The position numbers and the translations under genes were made by a program. Source: JBGQAS01 sp964498605 (GTDB lineage: Bacteria > Chloroflexota > Anaerolineae > Anaerolineales > Anaerolineaceae). Taken from it: 64,000 nt of DNA. Within the stretch, counting starts at the first letter, position 1. Each line of letters starts with the position of its first letter. The notes under the pieces were generated by a model. It searched no databases. It was given only the letters and a program-made list of their open reading frames with translations, and was not told the origin of the DNA. Shown here piece after piece: positions 17,294-26,059 of this stretch. Location: positions 1 through 64,000 of the forward strand of contig CAZCHK010000001.1 of the NCBI GenBank assembly GCA_964498605.1, written 5' to 3'.

Positions 17294-17298
17294 GACAA

Positions 17299-17330
17299 AT
17301 GAAAAGCTCCCTTTCACGGGAGCTTTTCAT
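17299..17330. terminator. Bidirectional terminator between ahcY and the C39 gene
   Basis: A perfect 13-bp stem, ATGAAAAGCTCCC / GGGAGCTTTTCAT, with a 6-nt loop. The A/T ends supply short U-runs on both strands. The minus-strand stop codon at 17327 lies within it. Confidence 0.8.
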
Positions 17331-18202
17331 TTCCGGTTGACGATTGCCATATTGCCAAGGACTGACCATGAGCGCAAGAACTGTTCAATACTGCGATGGT
17401 AAGTATAAGCCCCGTCAACTATCGATACCCGTGTATCGTCATATCCAGTGATGATCACGGTGTGCTCGTACCGCGCGACAATGGTCGTGTTGCCGTTTGA
17501 GGCCGTGTAGGAAACCGGAGACCCATCTTCGACAAGAAAGATAACCCAGGCGATCACGGGGGATCCTGCCTTTAGCTCTGCTTGCAACTCCTCCCATGAT
17601 AATTGCTTTACATCCAACGCGGGGAGTCCGTAACTTCGCAACAGTTTTGCGACAGGCGCTGCGTGAACCCCATAAGAATCTGGGGGCAATTGACCTTGCA
17701 TTCCATTGAAGGAACCAACAAATCCTTCTTCAGGATCGTCAGACTTTGGTAACAACGCAAGGAAATCGTCCTCCGGGATATCGACGCCAAAGTATGCTGC
17801 CCAGTCAACTGCGGAACGCGCTTCGCAATCCAATGTATACCGCTGGGCGTGTCCAACTACCCCTTCTATCTGAACAGAGCTCACATTGGATGGGGGGAGG
17901 TCGCTGGCGGGCGTGGCTGATAAGGGGGATAGGATCATGGTTTGGGTTGCAGTGGGTGAAGCAGACGGTAAGCGAGTCGCAGTTCTTGTTCGCGTTGATG
18001 TGGCCAAGGGTTTGAATGCTGTCATTGTCGTAGTTGCTGAATCGACGAAAGTGCTCTGACTTGCTCCAGGTGTAGTAATTATTAAAGATGCGCTGGGTGA
18101 AAGCAGGGTAGTGATCACAATGGAGACTAACAACAGGAATATCACCACGATCAATGAAATGACCAAAAGCGTGTTGCTTCCTGAGTTGTTCGACGCGTTC
18201 AA
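17327..18202 (-). CDS. Membrane-anchored C39-like cysteine peptidase
   Basis: The 291-residue protein has an N-terminal membrane anchor (LLVISLIVVIFLLLVSIVITTLL), a Ser/Thr/Pro-rich extracytoplasmic linker, and a papain-like domain of the C39_2 family. The domain shows the nucleophile in YTLDCEARSAVDW, the catalytic His in YEHTVIITGYDD, and the following Asp. Single-domain C39-like proteins of this kind are common in Gram-positive and Chloroflexota envelopes; the substrate is unknown. No ATG fits: the frame opens at CTG/TTG right after the in-frame stop of the preceding lipoprotein gene, and TTG at 18202 is taken as start with low certainty. It is the third gene of the recA transcript. Confidence 0.8.
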   Translation of the reverse strand: MNASNNSGSNTLLVISLIVVIFLLLVSIVITTLLSPSASLIITTPGASQSTFVDSATTTMTAFKPLATSTRTRTATRLPSASPTATQTMILSPLSATPASDLPPSNVSSVQIEGVVGHAQRYTLDCEARSAVDWAAYFGVDIPEDDFLALLPKSDDPEEGFVGSFNGMQGQLPPDSYGVHAAPVAKLLRSYGLPALDVKQLSWEELQAELKAGSPVIAWVIFLVEDGSPVSYTASNGNTTIVARYEHTVIITGYDDTRVSIVDGAYTYHRSIEQFLRSWSVLGNMAIVNRK

Positions 18203-18208
18203 CAGGTA

Positions 18209-18772
18209 TTAAGGATTGGTAGATGTGACAACGATGTCCATATATATAGGATCACCGAATGCTGTACCCTCAGGATCAAAAGCCTGCCAGGCAGTGTGAT
18301 AGGTTCCAATCTCTGCTGGAGCGAAGAAAGTAACAGTGATAACCGCGCGTGCGCCTTTTTTTGCCGGAAAAAGCGCCTGTTGTGTTTTCGCGCCAAGTGG
18401 CTGACCGCCGATATGCTGCAGTGTGTAGGAGGAACTCCAGTTGCATGTGCCTGAGTTCTCGACTTCCCACTGTTTTTCAATGATGGCATCCTGTTCCACG
18501 AATGTCCCGTCTGGAATGGTCAGATCATCAATGTATTTAAGGTTATTGACGCAATCCGGAGAATTTGCGCTGTCTGCAATTGCCTCCGTCTGATCGAGAT
18601 TGATGGATGAGGAGGGCGGCTGAGAAGCGGGAGCAATGAATGCGGGAACCTCGACCACCGAAGGATCAGAGCGGTAAGGGTGGGTGCAGGATGACAGGAC
18701 GAATGCTGCCAGAAAAATGAAGGCAGACAGCACAGGTACCGTAGATCGCGGTATTCTGCAAAGATAGGACAC
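18209..18772 (-). CDS. Lipoprotein with NBR1-type Ig-like domain
   Basis: The 187 residues begin with a signal whose lipobox is VLSSC, so the protein is anchored outside the membrane. After a Pro/Ser-rich stretch, residues about 80-185 match the Ig-like fold first described in human NBR1: IPDGTFVEQDAIIEKQWEVENSGTCNW...AEIGTYHTAWQAFDPEG. Such domains are widespread in Chloroflexota surface proteins and probably mediate adhesion or protein binding. It starts with GTG 3 nt after the recA stop, so it is co-transcribed with recA. Its own stop is in frame with the following C39 gene. Confidence 0.8.
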   Translation of the reverse strand: MSYLCRIPRSTVPVLSAFIFLAAFVLSSCTHPYRSDPSVVEVPAFIAPASQPPSSSINLDQTEAIADSANSPDCVNNLKYIDDLTIPDGTFVEQDAIIEKQWEVENSGTCNWSSSYTLQHIGGQPLGAKTQQALFPAKKGARAVITVTFFAPAEIGTYHTAWQAFDPEGTAFGDPIYMDIVVTSTNP

Positions 18773-18775
18773 TGG

Positions 18776-19879
18776 CTAATCCTCGCTGCTCGTGGAGCTT
18801 TCCTCTTCTCCGGCGACGGCTAAGGTAAGGGGAATTTCTCCACCACTTGCGCGTTGCCTTACGGCTGTTTCGATCTCATTGGCCATATCTTTGTTCTGTC
18901 TTAGAAACTCCTTTGCGTTTTCACGGCCCTGTCCCAATCGAACATCCCCGTATGAAAAGAATGCACCACGCTTTGTGACGATCTCCAACTGAGTGGCAAG
19001 GTCGATGATATCACCCGATTTTGATATACCCTCGTTATAAACAATATCGAACTCTGCGGTGCGGAAGGGGGGTGCGACCTTGTTCTTGACAACACGCACA
19101 CGAACACGATTTCCAATGATCTCAGCACCCAATTTAATGGACTGAATACGTCTGATATCCAATCGAACAGACGCGTAGAATTTTAGTGCCAAACCACCGG
19201 GGGTGGTTTCCGGATTTCCGAACATAATCCCAATTTTTTGGCGCAGTTGATTTGTGAACACAACAGCCGTCCTGGTCTGATTGATCGCGCCTGACAGCTT
19301 GCGTAAAGCCTGGGACATAAGGCGCGCCTGCATCCCCATCGTCGCGTCACCCATATCACCCTCAATCTCTGAGCGGGGTACCAGGGCTGCAACCGAATCG
19401 ATGAGCACAACATCCACGGCGGCAGAACGCACCAAAGTTTCAACAATTTCCAGCGCCTGTTCGCCTGTATCAGGTTGAGAAACAAGCAGTTCGTCTACGT
19501 TGACACCCAATCTTGCAGCGTACGAGGGGTCCAGTGCGTGCTCCATGTCGACATACGCCGCGGTACCCCCCAACCTTTGAGCTTCCGCGACGATGTGCAG
19601 GCATAACGTGGTCTTACCGGAAGATTCGGGACCAAATATTTCAGTCACGCGTGCCCTGGGAATACCGCCGATTCCCAGCGCCAGGTCTAAAGACAACGAG
19701 CCGGTAGGAATGGCTTCAACCTGTAAATGCTGCGATTGTCCCATGCGGATGATCGCACCCTCCCCGTACCGTTTGGTAATATCGGATAAAGCCTTATTTA
19801 ACACTGCTTTCTTGGCCTCATCCATATCTGAGCTGGTTTCGCTGATCAATTCACCTGAAGCGTTAAATTTTTTAGCCAT
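18776..19879 (-). CDS. recA: Recombinase RecA
   Basis: This is the ATP-dependent strand-exchange protein and coprotease for LexA. The 367 residues include Walker A GPESSGKT at 83-90, Walker B VDVVLIDSVAAL, and the DNA-binding loops ALRKLSGAINQTRTAVVFTNQLRQKIG and FGNPETTPGG. The C-terminal acidic tail (EEESSTSSED) is typical. GGAG lies 7 nt before the ATG. The upstream region has a perfect promoter overlapped by an SOS-box-like palindrome. Confidence 0.97.
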   Translation of the reverse strand: MAKKFNASGELISETSSDMDEAKKAVLNKALSDITKRYGEGAIIRMGQSQHLQVEAIPTGSLSLDLALGIGGIPRARVTEIFGPESSGKTTLCLHIVAEAQRLGGTAAYVDMEHALDPSYAARLGVNVDELLVSQPDTGEQALEIVETLVRSAAVDVVLIDSVAALVPRSEIEGDMGDATMGMQARLMSQALRKLSGAINQTRTAVVFTNQLRQKIGIMFGNPETTPGGLALKFYASVRLDIRRIQSIKLGAEIIGNRVRVRVVKNKVAPPFRTAEFDIVYNEGISKSGDIIDLATQLEIVTKRGAFFSYGDVRLGQGRENAKEFLRQNKDMANEIETAVRQRASGGEIPLTLAVAGEEESSTSSED

Positions 19880-19956
19880 GCCTGTCTCCTCTGAGTGATT
19901 ACAAAAGATTATAACGTATCAAAACCTGATGTTGAATGATTGCTTCTTATAATACC

Positions 19957-19984
19957 ATTATAGAACATAGATTCTAAATGTCAA
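19957..19984 (-). promoter_or_regulatory. recA promoter with embedded SOS-box-like palindrome
   Basis: Minus strand TTGACA (19984-19979), 16-nt spacer, TATAAT (19962-19957). Between them sits TAGAATCTATGTTCTA (19961-19976 on plus), an imperfect match to the Gram-positive-type LexA box GAAC-N4-GTTC (here GAAT-N4-GTTC). LexA binding there would block both hexamers. A second TATAAT at 19913-19908 may be an additional promoter. Confidence 0.7.
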
Positions 19985-19990
19985 GATAAA

Positions 19991-20021
19991 AAAACTCCTT
20001 CGAAGCGAGAAGGAGTTTTTT
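19991..20021 (-). terminator. Intrinsic terminator of the DDN-like gene
   Basis: CTCCTTC / GAAGGAG (7 bp, 7-nt loop) is flanked by A and T runs. Read on the minus strand it ends in seven T just before the recA -35 box, so it insulates recA from the upstream gene. Confidence 0.88.
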
Positions 20022-20034
20022 ATGGGTATTCATT

Positions 20035-20478
20035 TTATCGTTTAAAGCGAAGCATTACATACTTACTGGCCGAATTAGCAAAGAGGTGATTTCTCTTAGA
20101 TAACTGTGAAGGATCATCAAAGCCCAGGTTCTTGGCAAATTTTGGAGATGAATGCAAATACTTTTCAAACAGCATGAGTACCTGGTCTGGATCCTCAATC
20201 GTTTCTGCCCATGTGTCAACTTTTTTACCTTGCAGCGTAATGGTTGCCGGAGCGCCATTTCTTAAATTTTTCCACCACGATCTTTCCCGCAAACTTGCCA
20301 CCAGAATTTCCCCATCCGCATCAACATAGTTTACGGGTATGTTCATCATTTCACCAGTGCTTCGTCCTGAGAATGAGATCAGCATCCGATTATCACTGAG
20401 CAGTCTGTGCGCTGGTGATCTTAGGACGAGACTGGAGAATGCGTTCTCAATATTTAGCAGAATGTTATCGTCTCTCAT
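20035..20478 (-). CDS. Split-barrel flavin/F420-dependent family protein (DDN-like)
   Basis: The 147-residue protein has the PNP-oxidase-like split-barrel pattern of the deazaflavin-dependent nitroreductase (DDN, DUF385) family: HRLLSDNRMLISFSGRSTGEMMNIPVNYV, then ILVASLRERSWWKNLRNGAPATITLQGK. Members bind F420 or related cofactors and act as quinone or nitro reductases; the reaction here is unknown. Two ATGs are in frame. The one at 20478 has TGAGG 6 nt upstream and is preferred over 20490. It is a monocistronic gene with its own terminator, 42 nt after the uppP fusion gene. Confidence 0.75.
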   Translation of the reverse strand: MRDDNILLNIENAFSSLVLRSPAHRLLSDNRMLISFSGRSTGEMMNIPVNYVDADGEILVASLRERSWWKNLRNGAPATITLQGKKVDTWAETIEDPDQVLMLFEKYLHSSPKFAKNLGFDDPSQLSKRNHLFANSASKYVMLRFKR

Positions 20479-20520
20479 CGATATCCTCATTAATATATTC
20501 GGAATTTCACAAGAAAAGTT

Positions 20521-21999
20521 TCACGGCAAATCTTGCAAGCAGACGATCCATACGCGCAGCTCTTCTGAAAGCTCCCTGCTGGATGCGGCGAGAATGGGGA
20601 CATCGGTCACGACAGCAGCGCGGCTGTCAACGCTTAACACGCTCACGCTGTTGTTCAGGAAGCGCGCAGGAACCACACCAATGCCGGATGGATCTGCCGC
20701 AATCGCTGTCAGCATCTCCGCTGGAGTAAATACGAGATGAGATAGTGTGGTGATGGGAGCGTTGTTCATAACACTGCTCAGGAATAATCGTTGGATGTCA
20801 GTTTCAGATGGGTATGTGTAAACCTCTATCGGAATATCCGTATCGTGCCATTTTACGATCGTTCCCATGTAGATTTGCGTAAGGTCAGCATTTGAAATGC
20901 TGGAGGTTACATTTTCCGGGTTGACAATGACCACGATGTCTTCCGTGCCGATCTGGTAACTGTTCAACGTATCACCAGATTCACCCAGGGAGATGCTCAG
21001 GAGCTCGCCATCGATTTCGCTGCTGGAAGAATCTTCCACGTAACGCAAGTTGATATCTTTCCCCTGATTCGCGCAATAACCTAGACTATCGGAAAGAGCG
21101 TGAAGTGAAGGCGGTAGTTCAATACTGATGGTTTGCATCGTCGTTGGTGATTGGGTGTCAGTCGATCCCGGTGAGGGGTAGATGAACAAGCTCAGGATGA
21201 GCATCGTGATTCCAATGAGCGCGCAGTATAACGCAAAGCCCAACAAAGAAGATCTCGAAATGAGCCTCATGAAGAAATGGATGACGAAATAACCGACAAT
21301 TCCAGCGAAAAGAAAACCTATTATCATCTTTGGCAGGAATAACGACGGATTTGGGATTTCGAATAAATCAATAATGCCCAACAGTCCTGCTGCCAGCATG
21401 ATGGGAATGGACATCAGGAAGGAGAACCTGGCCGAAGAAGGACGATCCAGTTTTCGCAGAAGCCCCCCCGAGATCGTCGCGCCAGAGCGTGAAATTCCCG
21501 GAAAAATGCTCAGTGCCTGGAAAGCACCCATGACGAGAGCGTCAGGCCAGGAAAAGGATCTTAATGTTCTCCGCCGTGTGCTGATCTTCTCGCCGATCAC
21601 CAGCAGGGCAGCCGTGACAATCAGAAAAACAGCCGCGAATGAAGGGCTGGCAAACGCCTTTTCGACTTCCTCTTTGAACAGCAGACCGAGAAGACCGGCG
21701 GGTATGGTCGCAAGAATCAGGTACCATCCCAATCTTGATTCTTGAGTCGAGAAAGGTTTGCCTGTGAATATGCCTTTGAAAAAATCATGAATGATTACCC
21801 AAATGTCTTTGCGAAAATAGATCATAACGGCGAAGAGAGTGCCCATCTGTACCAGAACATTGAAAACGAACATCTGGTTGTGATCGATATTCCAGCTGAG
21901 CAGGTAGGGGACAAAAACAAGATGGGCAGAACTTGAAACTGGAAGAAATTCGGTTAATCCTTGGACAAGACCGAGGATGATTGCTTGAAGAATTGTCAT
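20521..21999 (-). CDS. uppP: Undecaprenyl-diphosphatase fused to a PstS-like binding domain
   Basis: Residues 1 to about 265 are a complete BacA/UppP, the membrane phosphatase that recycles the undecaprenyl-PP carrier of cell-wall synthesis. It has both signatures, QGLTEFLPVSSSAHL and FPGISRSGATISGGLL, and about eight membrane helices. After the last helix and a Ser/Thr-rich linker, residues about 290-492 resemble a periplasmic binding protein of the phosphate (PstS) type: NADLTQIYMGTIVKWHDTDIPIEVYTYPSETDIQRLFL and a later ADPSGIGVVPARFL. The domain would sit outside the membrane. ATG at 21999 has AAAGGAG and overlaps the tgt stop by 4 nt. The phosphatase is firm, and the binding-domain assignment is moderate. 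Confidence 0.88.
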   Translation of the reverse strand: MTILQAIILGLVQGLTEFLPVSSSAHLVFVPYLLSWNIDHNQMFVFNVLVQMGTLFAVMIYFRKDIWVIIHDFFKGIFTGKPFSTQESRLGWYLILATIPAGLLGLLFKEEVEKAFASPSFAAVFLIVTAALLVIGEKISTRRRTLRSFSWPDALVMGAFQALSIFPGISRSGATISGGLLRKLDRPSSARFSFLMSIPIMLAAGLLGIIDLFEIPNPSLFLPKMIIGFLFAGIVGYFVIHFFMRLISRSSLLGFALYCALIGITMLILSLFIYPSPGSTDTQSPTTMQTISIELPPSLHALSDSLGYCANQGKDINLRYVEDSSSSEIDGELLSISLGESGDTLNSYQIGTEDIVVIVNPENVTSSISNADLTQIYMGTIVKWHDTDIPIEVYTYPSETDIQRLFLSSVMNNAPITTLSHLVFTPAEMLTAIAADPSGIGVVPARFLNNSVSVLSVDSRAAVVTDVPILAASSRELSEELRVWIVCLQDLP

Positions 22000-23129
22000 G
22001 CTTTCTCCTTTAAAGTTGTGTTTTGATACCAATCAGCGAGAACCCTTTGCGCATAATTATCGAAATCATGATCCATGATTGCCTGCCTGGCATTTTTAAC
22101 CAGGTTGGTTAAGAACTGCACGTTGTGAATGGATATGAGGATCCCGGAAAGCATCTCCTTAGCCATGATTAGGTGCCGCAGGTAAGCCCTTGAAAAATGC
22201 CGACAGGCATAACATTCGCATGTTGGATCAATGGGTCCCGGATCACGTGCGTGCATCGCATTGACCAGGTTGATACGACCGTGCCGGGTGAAAGCAGCCT
22301 GATGCCTTGCAAGTCGAGTGGGTAGCACGCAATCAAATATATCGATCCCACGCAGTATTCCATTGATGATATCCTCCGGTGAACCAACCCCCATCAGGTA
22401 TCGAGGTTTATCGGCAGGCAGAACCTCGTTCACGATCTCTATCATGGCATGCATTTGTTCTTTTGATTCCCCAACGGAAAGTCCACCTATGGCATATCCT
22501 GAAAAGTCCATGGATGTAATTGTTTTCGCGGATTCTCGTCGCAGGTCAGGGAACACACCTCCCTGCACGATTCCAAAGAGAACCTGGTCCGGTCTCTTTT
22601 TTGTGTGGAGGCACTTTTCCGCCCAATCATGAGTACGGTGCATTGCTTTGATGATGTAAGCGCGGTCGGAAGGATCAGCACATTCATCGAAAGCCATGAT
22701 GATATCAGCTCCCAACTTCTCTTGAATTTGAATAGCTTTTTGAGGTGTGAGGCGATGGATTGAGCCATCGATATAGCTGCGGAAGGTGGCACCTTCGGAG
22801 TCGATTTTCCGCATAGAGGAGAGCGAGAAAACCTGGAACCCACCAGAATCAGTCAGTATTGGTCCTGTCCATCCCATGAATTTGTGCAGTCCCCCCAGCT
22901 CTTCCACTAGCTCTGCCCCAGGACGCAGATAGAGGTGGTAGGTGTTGGCCAGTATCAGGGTCGCTCCTGCTTCTTCTAATTGGATGGGAGTCATTGATTT
23001 TACAGTCGCCTGAGTTCCCACCGGCGCAAAGACAGGAGTCTCCAGCGCTCCATGCGGCGTTAAAAACAATCCTGCCCGGGCTGTTTTTTCCTCATGCACA
23101 AGTTCAAATCGAAATTTTTCGGTTTTCAT
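21996..23129 (-). CDS. tgt: tRNA-guanine transglycosylase
   Basis: Tgt exchanges guanine-34 of Asp, Asn, His and Tyr tRNAs for preQ1 in queuosine synthesis. The 377 residues show the active-site motifs TDSGGFQVFSL with the general-base Asp, FGIVQGG, the nucleophile region GIDIFDCVLPTRLARHQAAF, and the zinc site CECYAC...H. ATG at 23129 (MKTEKFRF) fits the family start; the in-frame TTG at 23141 lies in the -10 region. There is no SD, and a TATAAT ends 11 nt upstream. It overlaps the uppP fusion gene by 4 nt. Confidence 0.95.
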   Translation of the reverse strand: MKTEKFRFELVHEEKTARAGLFLTPHGALETPVFAPVGTQATVKSMTPIQLEEAGATLILANTYHLYLRPGAELVEELGGLHKFMGWTGPILTDSGGFQVFSLSSMRKIDSEGATFRSYIDGSIHRLTPQKAIQIQEKLGADIIMAFDECADPSDRAYIIKAMHRTHDWAEKCLHTKKRPDQVLFGIVQGGVFPDLRRESAKTITSMDFSGYAIGGLSVGESKEQMHAMIEIVNEVLPADKPRYLMGVGSPEDIINGILRGIDIFDCVLPTRLARHQAAFTRHGRINLVNAMHARDPGPIDPTCECYACRHFSRAYLRHLIMAKEMLSGILISIHNVQFLTNLVKNARQAIMDHDFDNYAQRVLADWYQNTTLKEKA

Positions 23130-23140
23130 TGAATGGACCA

Positions 23141-23146
23141 ATTATA
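23141..23146 (-). promoter_or_regulatory. Putative -10 box of tgt
   Basis: TATAAT on the minus strand, 11 nt before the ATG at 23129; no clear -35. The predicted leader is only about 5 nt. Confidence 0.5.
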
Positions 23147-23176
23147 CCTTTGGCATCGGTGCAAGAAAAATACCGC

Positions 23177-23205
23177 TTGCGCGGTGTTGCTGCTGCGTTT
23201 ATACT
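23177..23205 (+). promoter_or_regulatory. Putative promoter of alr, leaderless arrangement
   Basis: TTGCGC at 23177-23182, 17-nt spacer, TATACT at 23200-23205, then 7 nt to the ATG. No SD is present. It is back to back with the tgt promoter. Confidence 0.55.
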
Positions 23206-23212
23206 TGTCCGC

Positions 23213-24343
23213 ATGCAAATTTTTGGAGATATTGACAAAGAGGCTTGTTCGACCTGGATTGAGATTGACCTTGGGGCACTCGAGCGTAATTTTCACTTCA
23301 TGGAGGAAAAGACACAACGTCTAGTGATGCCGGTTGTGAAAGCGAATGGTTACGGATTGGGACTGGTCGAGGTATCTTCTGCTTTTGAAAGAGCCGGAGC
23401 GAAATGGCTTGGAATCGCCCGGATCGAAGAAGCGCTGTCGCTGCGACAGGCGGGTCTGCGCTGCAATTTGTTGATTCTTGGGTACACTCCCCCCAAACGC
23501 ATCCCAGATGCTATCAAAGAGAGTATCGATGTCACTGTATACGACAGAGAAGTAGCCGGTGAATATCTCCAGCAGGCAGAAAAAAATCGGGGCTTGTTGA
23601 ATGTGCACTTAAAAGTTGACACAGGAATGGGTCGACTGGGGATATTTCCAGCGCAGGTACAGGAAACGATCCTTTGGGTGCAGGCGCAGAAGAACCTCAG
23701 GCTGAATGGGTTATGTACTCACTTTGCCAGGGCTGATGAACCGGTGCACAGAACGACGATTGAGCAGATCGACAAATTTGACGAACTGCTCAAAGAACTT
23801 CGTAAAAACGGCATGGAGCTGCCGATCATCCATGCCTCCAATTCCGCCGCGGCCGTCAATTATCCCTCAGGCAGATACGACATTGTCCGCTGTGGGATCT
23901 CTCTGTTTGGAATTGACCCGGGACCGATGACATCCTTACCGGAGGAGTTTGAGCCTGTGATGAGCTGGAAAACCCACCTCACTTCCATAAAAATTCTGCC
24001 CCCTGGGCACGGCGTGAGCTACGGGTTCCATTATTTTACAAAGAAAAGCGAACGTATTGGTGTCATCGCGATCGGGTATGCAGATGGTTATCGAAGGCAA
24101 AAAGGCAACATTGCACTCGTGCATGGTAAACGCGTGCCTGTTGTTGGTGCAGTGTGCATGGATCAGTGCATGCTGCAGCTTGATGAAGTACCCGAGGCAA
24201 GAATCGGCGATGAAGTGGTTCTCATAGGCCGCCAGGGTAAGGAGACGATCACTGCCAACGATCTGGCGAGAGATTGGGGCACGATTCCTTACGAGGTCAT
24301 GTGTGGATTGGCAGACCGGATTCCCAGATTTTATCTCAGGTGA
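23213..24343 (+). CDS. alr: Alanine racemase
   Basis: This PLP enzyme makes D-alanine for peptidoglycan. The 376 residues are normal. The PLP Lys is Lys43 in VVKANGYGLG, the second catalytic Tyr is in GHGVSYGFHY, and VGAVCMDQCML is the conserved C-terminal barrel motif. The ATG at 23213 gives the expected short lead to WIEIDLGALERN. A far longer in-frame ORF starts inside tgt and is rejected. It is followed after 5 nt by recJ. Confidence 0.95.
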   Translation: MQIFGDIDKEACSTWIEIDLGALERNFHFMEEKTQRLVMPVVKANGYGLGLVEVSSAFERAGAKWLGIARIEEALSLRQAGLRCNLLILGYTPPKRIPDAIKESIDVTVYDREVAGEYLQQAEKNRGLLNVHLKVDTGMGRLGIFPAQVQETILWVQAQKNLRLNGLCTHFARADEPVHRTTIEQIDKFDELLKELRKNGMELPIIHASNSAAAVNYPSGRYDIVRCGISLFGIDPGPMTSLPEEFEPVMSWKTHLTSIKILPPGHGVSYGFHYFTKKSERIGVIAIGYADGYRRQKGNIALVHGKRVPVVGAVCMDQCMLQLDEVPEARIGDEVVLIGRQGKETITANDLARDWGTIPYEVMCGLADRIPRFYLR

Positions 24344-24348
24344 ACGAA

Positions 24349-26058
24349 ATGCACAAAAAATGGATTTTTCCTTCAGCAGTGGAAGAGGGGGATAACAATG
24401 AGCTGGCTGAGTTTCCCCGTGCTGTGCAGCAGGTTTTGTTTAATCGGGGAATTTTCACATCGCAGGACGCATATCGGTTTTTTGATGCGCAGATGATTCG
24501 TTATGATCCATTCCTGATTAAGAATATGGATTTGGCATGCGATCGCATAATGAATGCCATCCGATCCAATGAAAACATTGCAATTTACGGCGATTATGAT
24601 GTGGACGGTGTTTCCGCAACCGCCACGCTTGTCGAAGTGATCCGGAGAATCGGCGGAATCGCCAACGGGTACATTCCCAATCGGTACGACGAGGGATATG
24701 GTCTGAACATAGATGCGCTGGCATTGTTAAAAAGCCAAGGCAATAATCTGGTCATCACAGTGGACTGTGGTGCGAGAAGTTTTGCGGAAGCCGTGTATTG
24801 CAGACAGATTGGGCTGGATCTCATCATAACCGATCACCACATGCCTCAAGGGGATTTACCGGAGGCCGTGGCTGTATTGAATCCCAAACAGAACGGAGAC
24901 AATTATCCATTTAAAGAACTTTCCGGAGCAGGGCTGGCGTATAAATTGGCTCAGGCTCTTACTACCAGATTTCCTGAACTTGAAATCGATGCTGATCAAT
25001 GGCTGGACTTTACCGCGCTTGGGACTGTCGCTGATGTCGTACCTCTCGTCGATGAAAACCGAGGCATTGTTAAGCGGGGAATGGAAATGTTAAAAAAGAC
25101 CACACGGCCAGGGATACAAGCATTAAAAAATGTCTCTGGAATTGTAAATGACAATTTCGATTCTTTTACTATAGGATTCCTGTTAGCCCCGCGTTTGAAC
25201 GCTGCCGGGAGGTTAGAGTCAGCCTTAGAGGCCTTGGAATTGCTGCTGGCGAAAGATATCTGGAAAGCAGGACAACTGGCGAATAGGCTCGATCTGCAGA
25301 ACAAACAACGGCAGGAACTTACGCGGGTGATTCAAGAAAGAGTCATGGCAGACATTACCGATGACAAATTACCTTACCTGCTTTTTGCAGCAGATGAGGA
25401 ATTTGTGCAGGGCGTTGTTGGGTTGGCTGCTTCAAGACTGGTTGAGAAATTTTACCGGCCTTCCATTGTAGCCTCTCGAGGAAAATCAAACACGAAAGGC
25501 TCATGCAGATCGATCGCGGAGTTCCACATTACAAAGGCACTCGATGAATGCTCCGACCTATTGATCAGGCACGGTGGCCACGCCATGGCCGCGGGTTTTA
25601 CTGTTCAAAACCGCAATGTCACACAATTGGTCGAGCGACTGCAGAAGATCGCGAAAGCGCAGCTAGAGACTGAAGAACTTGTGCCAAAACTCCGAATCGA
25701 CGCGGTTGTCAGCATGAGTGAAGTGAATCACTCACTGATGGATTGGGTCGAGCGTTTCCAACCGACGGGAAGCGAGAATCCGGACCCTGTTTTTGTAGTC
25801 AGGAATGCAAAAGTGATTGAGAAACGCACGGTGGGAAAGGAAGGTTTGCACTTGAAAATCCGCGTGATGGATGAACATGGCATGATCATGGACGCCATCT
25901 GCTTCAGGATGGGGGGGGTATTGTCGCAACTGCATGATTATGTTGACATTGCCTTCAACCTTGAGAAAGATTTCTTTGCTGGCTGCAGGGATGGAAACGG
26001 CGGAAGGAAGTACAGGTTGCAGATGAATGCTCGAGACATCATCCCGGCAAATCCCTGA
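24349..26058 (+). CDS. recJ: Single-stranded-DNA-specific exonuclease RecJ
   Basis: This 5'-3' ssDNA exonuclease of recombination and mismatch repair belongs to the DHH superfamily. The 569 residues include motif I IYGDYDVDGVSATATL (about residue 83), VITVDCGAR, the DHH motif IITDHHMP, the DHHA1 motif RHGGHAMAAGF, and a C-terminal OB-like domain. All catalytic acids and histidines are visible. AGGTGA precedes the ATG, spanning the alr stop, so the two genes are coupled. A run of eight G at 25911-25918 stays in frame. Confidence 0.95.
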   Translation: MHKKWIFPSAVEEGDNNELAEFPRAVQQVLFNRGIFTSQDAYRFFDAQMIRYDPFLIKNMDLACDRIMNAIRSNENIAIYGDYDVDGVSATATLVEVIRRIGGIANGYIPNRYDEGYGLNIDALALLKSQGNNLVITVDCGARSFAEAVYCRQIGLDLIITDHHMPQGDLPEAVAVLNPKQNGDNYPFKELSGAGLAYKLAQALTTRFPELEIDADQWLDFTALGTVADVVPLVDENRGIVKRGMEMLKKTTRPGIQALKNVSGIVNDNFDSFTIGFLLAPRLNAAGRLESALEALELLLAKDIWKAGQLANRLDLQNKQRQELTRVIQERVMADITDDKLPYLLFAADEEFVQGVVGLAASRLVEKFYRPSIVASRGKSNTKGSCRSIAEFHITKALDECSDLLIRHGGHAMAAGFTVQNRNVTQLVERLQKIAKAQLETEELVPKLRIDAVVSMSEVNHSLMDWVERFQPTGSENPDPVFVVRNAKVIEKRTVGKEGLHLKIRVMDEHGMIMDAICFRMGGVLSQLHDYVDIAFNLEKDFFAGCRDGNGGRKYRLQMNARDIIPANP

Positions 26059-26059
26059 T

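Noticed and set aside
22994..23212. 73-codon N-terminal extension of alanine racemase inside tgt
   Set aside because: It is antisense to a conserved tgt region and the family starts at the ATG at 23213.
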